Shown: positions 1 to 9,958 of the stretch, one piece after another
Numbering within the stretch: position 1 is the stretch's first letter
How the letters are laid out: each line of letters begins with the position of its first letter
Program-made: the position numbers and the translations under genes
Notes under the pieces: generated by a model
The model's input: the letters and a program-made list of their open reading frames with translations, nothing else
Databases searched by the model: none
Told to the model about the DNA's origin: nothing
Virus record (IMG/VR): IMGVR_UViG_3300043409_001391
Location: 1 to 46,202 of that record
Direction: 5' to 3' (one strand)
Length of the DNA: 46,202 nt
DNA from: a virus

Positions 1-185
1 CAGCCGGTCCTGTTGGTCCTCCGGTCAGGCGTCCTGTGCGTGGTCAGCGACCAGGAGTACCAGTTATTCCGCCATACGGCGGCATTACGCGGCCCATGAA
101 GAGGCCAGTCAGCGCGGTTGCCAGACCACAGACGGATAGCTACTACAGCTACGGCAGCGCGTTCAAGGGTCGGCCAGGCATCTAA
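1..185 (+). CDS. C-terminal end of a Pro/Arg/Gly-rich late protein (5' truncated)
   Basis: An open frame enters at the left edge (first full codon at base 3) and ends in TAA at 183-185, giving about 60 residues. They are rich in Pro, Arg and Gly, with a Tyr-rich stretch (DSYYSYGSAF) near the end and the C-terminus FKGRPGI. The next gene starts 12 bases later behind a good ribosome-binding site, so this is the end of a co-transcribed late gene, perhaps a small virion protein. The start is outside the window and no function can be assigned. Confidence 0.6.
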   Translation, partial: AGPVGPPVRRPVRGQRPGVPVIPPYGGITRPMKRPVSAVARPQTDSYYSYGSAFKGRPGI

Positions 186-196
186 GGGAGGTCAAT

Positions 197-1234
197 ATGG
201 GCATAACGGTTAAGCATACTCCCTCTGCTGGCGTCATAGGCCAGGCCGCAAACCTTGCTGGCGCCGGAGACCTATCCCGATTCGAGAAGGGCAGAAGCGA
301 TCGGTTCAAGCTTCAGCAAAATGAAATCGTGGCGCGGGAGACCTCGCAGCGGAATCAGATTGCGGCGGCAGAGCGGCAGCAAGCTCAGGGGTATGCGCAG
401 CAAGAGAACATGGCGCGCTTGCAGAACCAACTGCAAGAAGAGCGTGACTTTCGGATGGCCGATATTGCCGAAGACAGTTACGACTACAAGTACACGCAAA
501 AGCAAAATCAGCACATCGAAGAGTTGCAGAACGCCAAGGACTGGGTGAACAACAATTCGGGCCTCTCGGATGACCAGAAGGCCGAACTGCTATGGCAGAT
601 CGAGGCAAAATCAGCGGGGATCACGCCGGGGAAGTTCCCCAAAGATCCGAGTAAGCCCGATTGGCCAGAGGGGCAGGGCATTGGGGATAGTTGGACAAGT
701 GAGTTAGGCAACACCATAAGCCGAGACGAGAAGGGCAATAAATTTGTTCTTGAGGAAAAGAAAGAGGATAAGTCCGCGGAGATTCAGGCGAAAAAACAAG
801 AAGCGCTCGTTAAATCTCAACTGTCTTTAATCGAGAGTGAGTCCGCGATTTACACCCTGGCTGGAAAGACGATTGCAGAACAGATAAAATCCGCAGAGGC
901 GGAAAACACACGACTTGCTAAGGCCGCGGAGAAGGATGGGGTGGAGTTTACTCCTGTACCAATAGACAAACAAACCATTATATCTGATGCTTATGCTCCC
1001 CTTATACCCTTATTAGATAAAATAAAGAGTTTAAGGGAGTCTCTAGAGCAACCTCCGCCAGAAGCACAGCAGTCAATGGCACCGGCACCTCGGCAGAACA
1101 ATATGCAGGTGCCGCAGATATCGAGAGCGCAGGCTGCGCAGTTGCCTGTGGTGAATGGTCCTACGGCCTACAATCGGCTCAAGCCCGGCCAGTCCTTTAT
1201 CGGACCAGACGGGAATGTACGCACTAAACCTTAA
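197..1234 (+). CDS. Gln/Glu/Lys-rich, largely helical protein upstream of the giant protein
   Basis: 345 residues starting at ATG behind GGGAGGT. The N-terminal 30 residues (GVIGQAANLAGAGD) are glycine/alanine-rich. Residues about 40-130 are rich in Gln, Glu and Arg and look like a long helix or coiled coil, residues 185-290 are again charged and helical, and the C-terminus is Pro/Gln-rich. No catalytic motif is visible. The gene ends 10 bases before the 2822-codon gene. In podovirus-like phages this position usually holds internal or ejected virion proteins, so a partner of the giant protein is a reasonable inference, but the family is not recognised. Confidence 0.7.
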   Translation: MGITVKHTPSAGVIGQAANLAGAGDLSRFEKGRSDRFKLQQNEIVARETSQRNQIAAAERQQAQGYAQQENMARLQNQLQEERDFRMADIAEDSYDYKYTQKQNQHIEELQNAKDWVNNNSGLSDDQKAELLWQIEAKSAGITPGKFPKDPSKPDWPEGQGIGDSWTSELGNTISRDEKGNKFVLEEKKEDKSAEIQAKKQEALVKSQLSLIESESAIYTLAGKTIAEQIKSAEAENTRLAKAAEKDGVEFTPVPIDKQTIISDAYAPLIPLLDKIKSLRESLEQPPPEAQQSMAPAPRQNNMQVPQISRAQAAQLPVVNGPTAYNRLKPGQSFIGPDGNVRTKP

Positions 1235-1244
1235 GGGGAATTAA

Positions 1245-4200
1245 ATGGGTAATCCTTGGGATGATGATCCTATCGTTGCAACGGTCGAGGCCGAACCGCC
1301 TCCTCCGTGGTTGTCCGACCCTATCGTCGCGACGGTTGTGGGCGAGGCGGATCGTCCGTCAATCCTACCTCCACAGGCGCCGCCTGAATCTGAGATGGAG
1401 AATGCGATACCGCCTATTCAGGACACTCGCATTCCAGCATTGGACCTCCCTCAGTTTCAGATGCTGCGAAAAAAACAGGAGCAAAAACAGTTTGAGTACA
1501 ACGAGAAAATTAAGGGTGCAACGTCAAGCATCATCACTAATGCCTCGTTTTTGCACGCGCAGGAACCGATTAAACCGGACGAAGGCGAAACGGTAGGACA
1601 TGCGGCAGGCAAGCGGTTTATGAATGAAGTCGTGCCGATGCTACGGAAGGCGATCCCAGGTTACGAAATTAACGAACCGGACTTTAAGCTCTATACTGAG
1701 CAGTATATCGCCTTAGCGAAAAAGCCAGGCCCGATGGCGAGGGTTGAGAAGACCGCCAATCAAATGATCAATAACCCTGGGGAGCTTTACGGTCGCAAGG
1801 GCGAGGACTTCCAGACTACCGTTGGGTCTTTCTCTCAGCACCAAAAAGATCTACTGAATAACCTTATTCAGGCGCAAACAGTGCATAGAGATCGTGGTGT
1901 ACTTGGTTCTATGGCCGAGGGCATAAGGCGCGGTAAAGATGACATGTTAGATAATATCATCCAATCTTGGATGTCATTGACGGGGTCTGAGCAGAAGGAA
2001 GACTTTGCCGCCCTCAGAGGTGCCATGGCTGTGGGGCAAGCGAAAGACACGACGTTTGGTAAAGGCGCTGGTCTGGTCGAGAGAGGCGCGCACTCTGTTG
2101 TGGAAATGGTTCCGGTTCTGGCAGCGGGCATAGCGGCCGGGGTGCTTGAACTCCCTTACTGGGTATCACAGGGAGTGCCACTAGCGGAAGATACGATGCG
2201 CGACATTGGGATTCCTGAAGGTTATTTGCGAACATCTATGGCCCTCGCCGCGGCAGTACCTTATGCCCTCATTGAAAAGCTTCAGCTTACGCAATACGGC
2301 AAGGTAGTGCAGGGGGAGGCACTTGAGGCCGCGAAAAAGGGGAGTGTTGAAGCACTTGCGGCTGGAGTAAAAAAACTAGGCATCCGCGAGGGGTTGAAGT
2401 CGGGATTAAAAGGCGCAGGCCGACTCGGCGTGACGGCTACAACAGAGTTTATAGAAGAACTGCTTCAGGACATCACAATTCGCACGACTAAATACGCGGC
2501 GGCATACATTCATGACAAGAAAATAGATGGATGGAAGGAAGCAGAGGATTGGTCTAAAAACACTATCGAGACAATCGTGCCGGTCTTGATGCTGACCGGG
2601 GGCGCGAAGGGTCTTAATATTGCGTCACAGAAAACCGAACAAGGCATGGCGTGGGCAAAAAAGTGGGCGGGTTCAAACCCCAGTGAGGCTAAACTCCTCG
2701 CTGGGTTGGAGCAACCCTCTCGCAATGACTTTAAGAAGTTGGGCATTTCTGAACAGCTTACGAGCGAAGAGCGCGCTGGTTTAGCGGCAAACGTGCGAGA
2801 GGCTCTTTTGTCCGGTGGCGAGGTGTTTGGCCAGACCTCTCAGGAGATGGTTCGGGGCGGGGAGGTGTTCGGCAGCGACCAGGCACCTGTCATTCAGCAA
2901 GCCCCCATAGAGACTGAAGAAGACGCCTACCAAGCCATGAAGCAGCGGTTCGATCCGGCCCCTGAGATTGAAGAGGGCGCCACCGAGACTCCGCCGTGGA
3001 TTGGGATGGCGTCCAAAGTTACGCCTTTGGGCGACGTTGCTGCCGTAGCAGACCAAGACGCCTACCAAGCAGAGCAGGACGCCTACCAGAAGATGAAGCG
3101 GTCCGGCAAACTCCCGAAGGCCACCCCGCAAGAGCCCGTTAATGCGAATGTCCGATCATTAGGCCAGGTGACGTCAGAGGACGACCGAGCCCAGATCGCC
3201 AAGGGAAAGGAGATTGACGCCCTTCTTAAACCTCTCTACGAGATGGAGGCGTCGCTACCGCCCCAGGTGAAGGACAAGGTTGCCGGCGCGGTAAACAAAC
3301 ACCTGTCCACGGAGGCGATCCAGAATAACGACGTGGAGGGCATTACCGAGGGCGTCAAGGGCCTGAACCGGGAGTTGGGCCTCGAGATTGACGAGGGGGC
3401 AGACCCGAAGCGAGAGAGGAATCGCCTTCTGGCCATAGCCAATAAGTTCGATATTCCGCACACCAAGGGCAAGTCCCTTCTGGGCGTGGCGAAGACGATC
3501 AAGGCTTTCTGGAAGGACAAGGGGTATTTGGTGGCAGGGCCAAAGGCCCAGGCTAAAGCGGAGGCGATGGCGAAGACTGCTGCCGAAACCGAAGCAGTGG
3601 AGACCGCCGAAGCGAAGGCTCTCTACGAGTCGAAGGTCCAGCGGGTGGGGAACCTTCCAGACCGCGCTGGTGGAGTGGACGCCACTGTTCGACCACTGAG
3701 TGAGGTTTCGGCACCTGAGGCACCACCTCCTACTCCTGCGGCGCCGCCGCCGGCACCACTGCCGAAGTCCCCTCCAGCGGTAACGGTAAAGTCCAAGGGC
3801 CTGAAGAGTCCTGGGACGCCCAAAGTCGGCGAGGTGTTTGCCACAGAAACCGTGGGAGATCGTAAATACGAATACGCCATTATTGCCGAAAAACATCCAG
3901 ACACCTCTCACTCCACTTACAAAGTAGGCATGAGATCTGTCGGAAGTACGCAGGATTTCGAGTCCGCGGGCACGGGAGGTGGAGTTGGAACACAGGCCGC
4001 GCTTGAGAGGTTTATCGCGCATAACGTTGCGCGTGGAAAAGAAATTGAGAGTTCAAATGAAAAGGTGAAGGCGTTATTCGCAGAAGAGAAACTCAGGATT
4101 GAAAAGATCGAGGCCGAAAAGACGGAGAAGCAAAGAGCCGAGGAACTGAAGCAGGCGAACGAGAAGGCCGAGCAAAACGCATGGGAAACCCATTTGAAAT

Positions 4201-7200
4201 CCATACCCTTAAAGGGCAAGAAGGGTGAGGTGCGTATAAAGGGTGAAGGATTAGATACCGCCGTGCAAGGCACGATCTACGGGGACTTTGCAATCATAAA
4301 GAACACAGACGCAAAGCCTGTATTCCCGTACAGAATAACCCACATTCCTACCAGATTGAGCGTGATGAAGAACCTATCTCGCGAAAAGGCGCAGAACATT
4401 ATCAAGGCTATTCACGATAGCGGGGTTAATACCAGTTGGAGTAGTCACGATGACGCGCCATCTGGCGCCACTGAAACCATGGCGAATATTGTGCGATCTG
4501 TTGCGGGTAATGCCATTCCGCGATACTTTAAGGACCGGACCGCTGTGAAGTCCGAGGTTCAACCGGCGCCGGTTGAGGCCAAGGGCGAAGCGAAGGCCGC
4601 GCCCAAGCCCACGGCCGCATCCAAGGCCAAGGTTAAGCCAATCGAGATACCTGGGATCAAAGACATACCGGCGCCCAAGGCCGAACCTGTTGTCGATAAG
4701 GAGGATGAATCGCCGAAGGATTTGCACGATAGGAATTTTCACCAAAAGATGGTCGATGAGTACAGGCACATATTCGAGGGAGATTTGCCGGCGAGGGTCA
4801 GGGGTGGTTTGCCTGCAATGTCTATGGGGCACTTGAATATCAAACCAATCAAGGCCACTGTTAGCAGGAATAAATCGAAGGTGGATAGCCTGAGTAATAT
4901 CATGTCGAAAGAGCAGGGGCGTTACGCAATTAATGGCGTGTTCCACGACGCCACGGAAAATAGATTGGTCGCTACTGATGGGAAAAAGATTGTCGTCCTT
5001 GAGGAGAAAATCGAGGGTGAGAGTCGCACCGTAAACCCGAAAACCAACGAAACTCTTGATGGCATCTTTCCAAAGTGGCAAACAGTCATCCCAAAATCGT
5101 ATGACACCTTTCCAATCGATGCAAAAACCCTACATGAGGCGGCAAATGGGGCGCTGAAGGCCGGCAAGCTTCAAAAGGAACCTTCGATCTTCATGCTGAT
5201 AAAAGGGCCAGGGAAAAATGTCCTCGTTAATCCACAGGAGTTAGTACCGGTTTTGCAAGTGCTTCGAGAGCAGGGCGCGGAACAGGTTGGAATCGGGATC
5301 GCCGGAAGCAAGTATACCACAGCGCTAGTATTGACTCACAAAAAAAATATCGCTGTCGTCCTGGGGATTTCGTCAGAAGCCAAAGGTAACGATTATGGTT
5401 CACGAGTTGAATTCGACATAACAAAAGGCGACGTCATTAAGAGAGTCGATGAAGGCCCTCGGGTTGAGGCCAAGGTCGAGGAGAAAGCGCCGGATGACGT
5501 GAAACACAAGATTCACGTTGTGAGGGTAAACGGCGGCGAGATTAAGGACGCGTTCCCCGGGGCGACCGTCGAAAGGGCAGCAGACGGCAAATCTTGGTCG
5601 GTTACCCTACAAGGCGGGGGCAATTTTAGGGTCGAACTGCGCAGTGATATCCCCGTGGATGTCCCCACGATCATGTCCACCTACGACGTCTCTCGAAAAG
5701 AGGCTGAGAAGATGGCCGCAGAGGGTGCGGCCGGGGCCGTCCAGTCCGCTGGGATAGAGATCTCCCTCTCGGACGGCAAAACATACACCCCTGAGAAAAT
5801 AATCGCCCTATTCGATCCAGACAAGGCGGACAGGGGTACTGTGCGGCATGAGGCCCTCCATTTAGCCAAGAAGCTTGGCCTGTTCGACACCCCAGACGGC
5901 AAACGCATCTGGGGCGCCCTATCCCTGGAGTACGGCAGCGAGGAAAAGATCGCCAATGCACGCGAGGCGTGGGAAGGCCAGGATGGCCTCTGGCAGAGGA
6001 TCCGGCAATGGGCCTCTGTCTGGTTGGCCAAGCTCGGGTTCGATTTGGACCCCGATGTCGCCATGGCCGAGACGTTTTCAGAGAGATTTTGGTCGCAAGG
6101 CGGCGGGTTGGGACCCAGTGGGGTCAGATACAGCCTGCGGAAGGAAGTCGCCCTAACGTCCATCAAGAACGACGTGGTCGAGGAACTCAGGCGCCAGCGC
6201 GGTGAGGGGGAGCTCGATGGTGTCGTTCCCGAGGTGGCGCAGCAGTGGTTAGATGATGCGGTTTCCACTCTAGCACTGGACAATAATGCTGGCAATCGTC
6301 TGGTAACAGAACTCGACGGCAACGCCAGGATTCTGAGCCCCCGGGAGACGGCACTGCTTCAGATGTACTACCGAAGTGCCACCAATAACTTCGAACGGGT
6401 GTCTGAGGCCCTGTTTACTGCCGATAGGGGCGGTGATCCGGTCAAGATCGCCCAGGCCCAAATCGATGCAGACCTTCAGATGGCCCTACTAGCCAAGATC
6501 GAGGAAGTGGCTCAGAAGGCAGGCTCTGAATGGGGCCGTGCCGGTGTTGCACGCCAGATTGTCCTGGCCAAAGACTTCTCCATGGGCGCAATGGTCCGCA
6601 AGATGCGCGTGGCGAATGGCGGCAAACAACTCTCGACGGACGATCTGAAGGCGATCTCCAAACAGGCCGAGACGATTAAGCGCTTAGAAGGACGCCTCAA
6701 GGAGATGGAGGCAGCGGCAGCAGCGGCCGAGATGAAGCCTATTGTCGCGCAGCAGATTGCCGAGGACATCAAATCCTCAGAGGCGTCCAAGCCGAAGTCC
6801 AAGGGCGCGAAGGTTAAAACGAAAAAGGCTGAGGCGCTGTTGAAGATCAAGAATCGATGGGAGAAGCTCGGGAACATCTTTACTGAAGTGGCGGAAAAGC
6901 CCGATGTCGCGGCAAGTGGCATGAAGTTTCAGTTGAAAGCGGGCGACACCAGGACGTCTGACGAAAACATTGATCCAGTGCTGTACGAAGCCGCAAAGGA
7001 ACTGGCTGAGGTCTATATCGACGACGGCATGACCAACGCATCGGCATTCTGGAATGTCGCGAAGCAGCACCTGGGAACCAACGCCTCACAGGCTGAATCG
7101 ACATTTCGTAAGGCGTGGTCCGATGCGGCCGCGGCAGAGGGGGTCGAGGCGCCCGAATTGGGGTTCGATGATCCACGCGCCATGACCCGAGAGGCGCGGA

Positions 7201-9713
7201 TGATTCAGCGCCAACTTGTAGACGCAGGGATGACGGATCATAAACAGATTCTAAATGCGGTCCACGAGGCTATGCAAGACTCCATCCCTGAACTTACCCT
7301 CAAAGACACGATGGCCATCCTGAGCGCCTACGGGCAATTTACGCCAGTATCGAAAGATGATGCCGACGTCCTCATCCGAGACATGAATGGGCAGCTACTG
7401 GAATTATCCAAGCTAGAGGCGCTTTCAGAGGGAGAACCTCTACAGAAAACAGGCCAACAGCGCCCTGAACCAACCCAAGACCACCGGCGATTGATCCAAC
7501 AGGTGTACGAAGCGAAAAAACAGGCTGGGTATGGTCTTGTGACGGCTAAAACAGCCATCAACCACAGGATCGAGGACCTGAATTGGGAGATTAAACATGA
7601 ACGGTTAATCGTAAAAAACAGAACCGAGATGGTGGTTGACGCGGAGTTGATGGAGAAACGCAAGGAACGTGACGAGTTACTGAAACTGCGCAGGGAAATC
7701 ATCCCAGCTAAGAAGGCCACCGATGAGCAGAAGATCGCTGCGTTAATTCGTTGGCATGATAAAGCCATTGCTGACCTTACGGCCAAACTCGAAGCCGGCG
7801 ACATCAGCCCCAGGGCGAAGGGCAAGCCCCTGTCCTCGCTGGAACTGGACGCCGCCCGCGCCGACCTAAAAGCATTACGGGCTCAGCGACAGGCTCTCAG
7901 GGACTTGGCGAATCCGAAGAAGACCAAAGAGGAACGGGATCGATCGAATTACGAGGCCAATCTACGTCGGCGAATCGCAGACTACACCCTTCGGAAAAAG
8001 GAGCAGGACTTTGAGAGGAAACCGAAAGAGCCACGCAAGTTGTCCAATGATGAGATGAAGTTGAAGCGGCGCCTTGAGGAGACCAAGCAGGAGTTTTTAA
8101 GGGCAGCGGGGTTGAAGAAGCTCGAAAATATGAGTCCTGCTGAGAGGACTTTGAATTACACGGCGGAAACGATGTATGTGATGCGGGCTATGATGACGTC
8201 CTTCGACGTTTCGGCCGTATATCGGCAGGGCGGGGCAGTTGTTGCCGCGCATCCCCTCCTCGCGAAGAAGGCGTATGCTGAAATGGCAAAGGCTATGGTC
8301 AGCAAGCAGGCCAACTTCAAGTCAGCGGAGGACATTCGTAATGACCCGCTTTACCAGTTTTCTGTGACAGTAGGGCTGAGTATATCGGATGAAAATGGCG
8401 ATATTGTAAGACAAGAGGAGATTAACCAGGGTCGATGGGCGAAGAGGGTCCCTGGGGTCGCAGCCAGCGGCCGGGCCTACGCAACTTTCCTGAATAACAT
8501 CAGATTCGGCTTATTCAAGCTGCTGGTTGCAAACATCGGCAAGAACGGGCAGGTGACGGTGGCTGAAGGGAAGGTTATCGCAAACTACATCAACGTCGCC
8601 ACAGGTCGCGGTGATTTCAAGGCCCTGAATAAGGCCGCAGCAAATCTGAACCACCTCTTCTTCGCCACCCGCTGGGTTGCCTCGCGATTCCAATACATGG
8701 TTATGCCTGCGTATCTGCCCTTCACAAAGACATCTTGGCGCGTAAAAAAAGCTATCGCCAAAGAATACGCCAGGACCTTCACGGGCGCATGGGCGTTCGC
8801 CGGAACGCTGATGGCGCTGGGCTACCTCGCCGCTGGCGATGACGAAGAAGAGAAACCGACGATGTCGTTCGATCCGAGGTCGTCAGACTTTTTAAAGATC
8901 AAAATCGGGGAGACAAGGATAGACCCGTTCTTCGGGTTGCAGCAAGCTTTGGTTGTGTCTGCGAAACTCGCGACCGGCGAGAAGGCAAACTCAGACGGCA
9001 AGGTTGTCAGCCTGACCGAAACGAAAGGGTATAACGCTGATACGCGACTGACTGTTGGTGCAAAATTCTTGCGAACCAAACTGGCTCCAATCCCTGGGGC
9101 CATAGTCACCGCCGCAGACGATATGACCGACGTTGTTGGCCGGAAGCACACACCATTCTCGCTCGGCAGATCATTGGTTACGCCGTTGTCCTTCGGTGAA
9201 GTCGCGAACTCGATCGAAGCCCAGGGAGTTCCAAAGGGAACGGCAATCTCGATACTGACCCTTCACGGCGTAGGAGCCGGTACATACGGCCCCAGGACAC
9301 GATATCTAGCGGGCTCCGAAGAGGAAAAGGCAAAGCAATTCAAAAACGATTTAACGAACGCCGAGTGGAACGACAAACCTCTGGCGTACTCGGACCAGAT
9401 GACCGAGGAAATGCTGAAGAAATACGACGTGGCCAAGCAGAAACACGGCGGGCGAATGCTCTACTACCTCACGCTCGATAAGCCTGATCTGAAGGCATAC
9501 ACAAAGAGGTATAAGGATAAAGACGACGCGAAGGACAGATTTGAAGATGCTTTGAAAGAGTGGGATGGCAAGCAGGCGCGGGCGCTAGAATCGCTGAAGG
9601 GATTCCCAAAGGCAGACGCAAAAGATTACTTGCGCCTATATCGAAAAAGCCTTGGGTATAAGGCAGCAGTCACGAACAGGGACATCAACGCGATTTTTAA
9701 GAAGATCGATTGA
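1245..9713 (+). CDS. Giant polyvalent / DNA-ejection protein with sliding-clamp-like and zincin-like regions
   Basis: 2822 residues, the largest gene here. The N-terminus carries two copies of a DPIVATV motif in a Pro-rich stretch. Hydrophobic segments near residues 282-312 and 330-346 could span a membrane. Residues about 540-900 form a Pro/Glu/Ala-rich linker. Residues about 1196-1390 resemble domains 2-3 of the bacterial beta clamp (ATDG at 1243-1246, DGIFPKWQTVIPK from about 1272). HEALH at 1535-1539 fits a zinc metallopeptidase, followed by Glu-rich helices. Coiled coils lie around 1790-1830 and 2080-2250. The C-terminal 500 residues include an aromatic/basic stretch (from 2472) and a hydrophobic helix near 2510-2527. 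Very large multidomain proteins of this kind occur in phages as polyvalent proteins or as ejected internal virion proteins. Expression with the late genes and membrane segments favour an ejected virion protein. No RNA polymerase motif was seen. Confidence 0.85.
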   Translation: MGNPWDDDPIVATVEAEPPPPWLSDPIVATVVGEADRPSILPPQAPPESEMENAIPPIQDTRIPALDLPQFQMLRKKQEQKQFEYNEKIKGATSSIITNASFLHAQEPIKPDEGETVGHAAGKRFMNEVVPMLRKAIPGYEINEPDFKLYTEQYIALAKKPGPMARVEKTANQMINNPGELYGRKGEDFQTTVGSFSQHQKDLLNNLIQAQTVHRDRGVLGSMAEGIRRGKDDMLDNIIQSWMSLTGSEQKEDFAALRGAMAVGQAKDTTFGKGAGLVERGAHSVVEMVPVLAAGIAAGVLELPYWVSQGVPLAEDTMRDIGIPEGYLRTSMALAAAVPYALIEKLQLTQYGKVVQGEALEAAKKGSVEALAAGVKKLGIREGLKSGLKGAGRLGVTATTEFIEELLQDITIRTTKYAAAYIHDKKIDGWKEAEDWSKNTIETIVPVLMLTGGAKGLNIASQKTEQGMAWAKKWAGSNPSEAKLLAGLEQPSRNDFKKLGISEQLTSEERAGLAANVREALLSGGEVFGQTSQEMVRGGEVFGSDQAPVIQQAPIETEEDAYQAMKQRFDPAPEIEEGATETPPWIGMASKVTPLGDVAAVADQDAYQAEQDAYQKMKRSGKLPKATPQEPVNANVRSLGQVTSEDDRAQIAKGKEIDALLKPLYEMEASLPPQVKDKVAGAVNKHLSTEAIQNNDVEGITEGVKGLNRELGLEIDEGADPKRERNRLLAIANKFDIPHTKGKSLLGVAKTIKAFWKDKGYLVAGPKAQAKAEAMAKTAAETEAVETAEAKALYESKVQRVGNLPDRAGGVDATVRPLSEVSAPEAPPPTPAAPPPAPLPKSPPAVTVKSKGLKSPGTPKVGEVFATETVGDRKYEYAIIAEKHPDTSHSTYKVGMRSVGSTQDFESAGTGGGVGTQAALERFIAHNVARGKEIESSNEKVKALFAEEKLRIEKIEAEKTEKQRAEELKQANEKAEQNAWETHLKSIPLKGKKGEVRIKGEGLDTAVQGTIYGDFAIIKNTDAKPVFPYRITHIPTRLSVMKNLSREKAQNIIKAIHDSGVNTSWSSHDDAPSGATETMANIVRSVAGNAIPRYFKDRTAVKSEVQPAPVEAKGEAKAAPKPTAASKAKVKPIEIPGIKDIPAPKAEPVVDKEDESPKDLHDRNFHQKMVDEYRHIFEGDLPARVRGGLPAMSMGHLNIKPIKATVSRNKSKVDSLSNIMSKEQGRYAINGVFHDATENRLVATDGKKIVVLEEKIEGESRTVNPKTNETLDGIFPKWQTVIPKSYDTFPIDAKTLHEAANGALKAGKLQKEPSIFMLIKGPGKNVLVNPQELVPVLQVLREQGAEQVGIGIAGSKYTTALVLTHKKNIAVVLGISSEAKGNDYGSRVEFDITKGDVIKRVDEGPRVEAKVEEKAPDDVKHKIHVVRVNGGEIKDAFPGATVERAADGKSWSVTLQGGGNFRVELRSDIPVDVPTIMSTYDVSRKEAEKMAAEGAAGAVQSAGIEISLSDGKTYTPEKIIALFDPDKADRGTVRHEALHLAKKLGLFDTPDGKRIWGALSLEYGSEEKIANAREAWEGQDGLWQRIRQWASVWLAKLGFDLDPDVAMAETFSERFWSQGGGLGPSGVRYSLRKEVALTSIKNDVVEELRRQRGEGELDGVVPEVAQQWLDDAVSTLALDNNAGNRLVTELDGNARILSPRETALLQMYYRSATNNFERVSEALFTADRGGDPVKIAQAQIDADLQMALLAKIEEVAQKAGSEWGRAGVARQIVLAKDFSMGAMVRKMRVANGGKQLSTDDLKAISKQAETIKRLEGRLKEMEAAAAAAEMKPIVAQQIAEDIKSSEASKPKSKGAKVKTKKAEALLKIKNRWEKLGNIFTEVAEKPDVAASGMKFQLKAGDTRTSDENIDPVLYEAAKELAEVYIDDGMTNASAFWNVAKQHLGTNASQAESTFRKAWSDAAAAEGVEAPELGFDDPRAMTREARMIQRQLVDAGMTDHKQILNAVHEAMQDSIPELTLKDTMAILSAYGQFTPVSKDDADVLIRDMNGQLLELSKLEALSEGEPLQKTGQQRPEPTQDHRRLIQQVYEAKKQAGYGLVTAKTAINHRIEDLNWEIKHERLIVKNRTEMVVDAELMEKRKERDELLKLRREIIPAKKATDEQKIAALIRWHDKAIADLTAKLEAGDISPRAKGKPLSSLELDAARADLKALRAQRQALRDLANPKKTKEERDRSNYEANLRRRIADYTLRKKEQDFERKPKEPRKLSNDEMKLKRRLEETKQEFLRAAGLKKLENMSPAERTLNYTAETMYVMRAMMTSFDVSAVYRQGGAVVAAHPLLAKKAYAEMAKAMVSKQANFKSAEDIRNDPLYQFSVTVGLSISDENGDIVRQEEINQGRWAKRVPGVAASGRAYATFLNNIRFGLFKLLVANIGKNGQVTVAEGKVIANYINVATGRGDFKALNKAAANLNHLFFATRWVASRFQYMVMPAYLPFTKTSWRVKKAIAKEYARTFTGAWAFAGTLMALGYLAAGDDEEEKPTMSFDPRSSDFLKIKIGETRIDPFFGLQQALVVSAKLATGEKANSDGKVVSLTETKGYNADTRLTVGAKFLRTKLAPIPGAIVTAADDMTDVVGRKHTPFSLGRSLVTPLSFGEVANSIEAQGVPKGTAISILTLHGVGAGTYGPRTRYLAGSEEEKAKQFKNDLTNAEWNDKPLAYSDQMTEEMLKKYDVAKQKHGGRMLYYLTLDKPDLKAYTKRYKDKDDAKDRFEDALKEWDGKQARALESLKGFPKADAKDYLRLYRKSLGYKAAVTNRDINAIFKKID

Positions 9714-9742
9714 GGGGCGAAGCAAGATCTTTTCCAAAAAAA

Positions 9743-9777
9743 AACACCCCTGGAAGCGATGGCTACCCAGAGGTGTT
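9743..9777 (+). terminator. Rho-independent-type terminator after the giant gene
   Basis: An 11-base stem (AACACCCCTGG with CCAGAGGTGTT, one C-A mismatch) encloses a 13-base loop. It is preceded by a run of nine A and followed by CTTT, so it could work on both strands. It lies 30 bases after the stop codon of the giant gene and separates the late transcript from the early operon. Confidence 0.75.
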
Positions 9778-9907
9778 CTTTAGCCAGAGTAACCGGGGAC
9801 CCTAGGAACGGTTCTCCGACAGATACGGAATCTTAACGACGCACGATGACTTTGCAACACAAAAAGCTATTATTTTGAGCCACCTCCAGATTATTTCCAG
9901 ATTTTCG

Positions 9908-9936
9908 TTGACTAACTGTGAACATTGACCGATACT
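9908..9936 (+). promoter_or_regulatory. Sigma70-like promoter of the rightward early operon
   Basis: TTGACT at 9908-9913 and GATACT at 9931-9936 are separated by exactly 17 bases, close to the bacterial sigma70 consensus. The first downstream start codon is at 9959, after an AAAGGA ribosome-binding site. The gap 9714-9958 holds only the terminator and this promoter, and I see no gene in it. Confidence 0.65.
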
Positions 9937-9958
9937 ACTCTCATCGAAAAGGATATTT

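Noticed and set aside
3255-4022. 255-codon minus-strand frame inside the giant gene
   Set aside because: Arg/Leu-rich shadow of the Ala/Glu/Lys-coding strand.
1245-9713. Virion RNA polymerase (N4 type) in the giant protein
   Set aside because: The size is similar, but no T7/N4-type polymerase motif was seen; the recognisable parts are clamp-like, protease-like and coiled coil.
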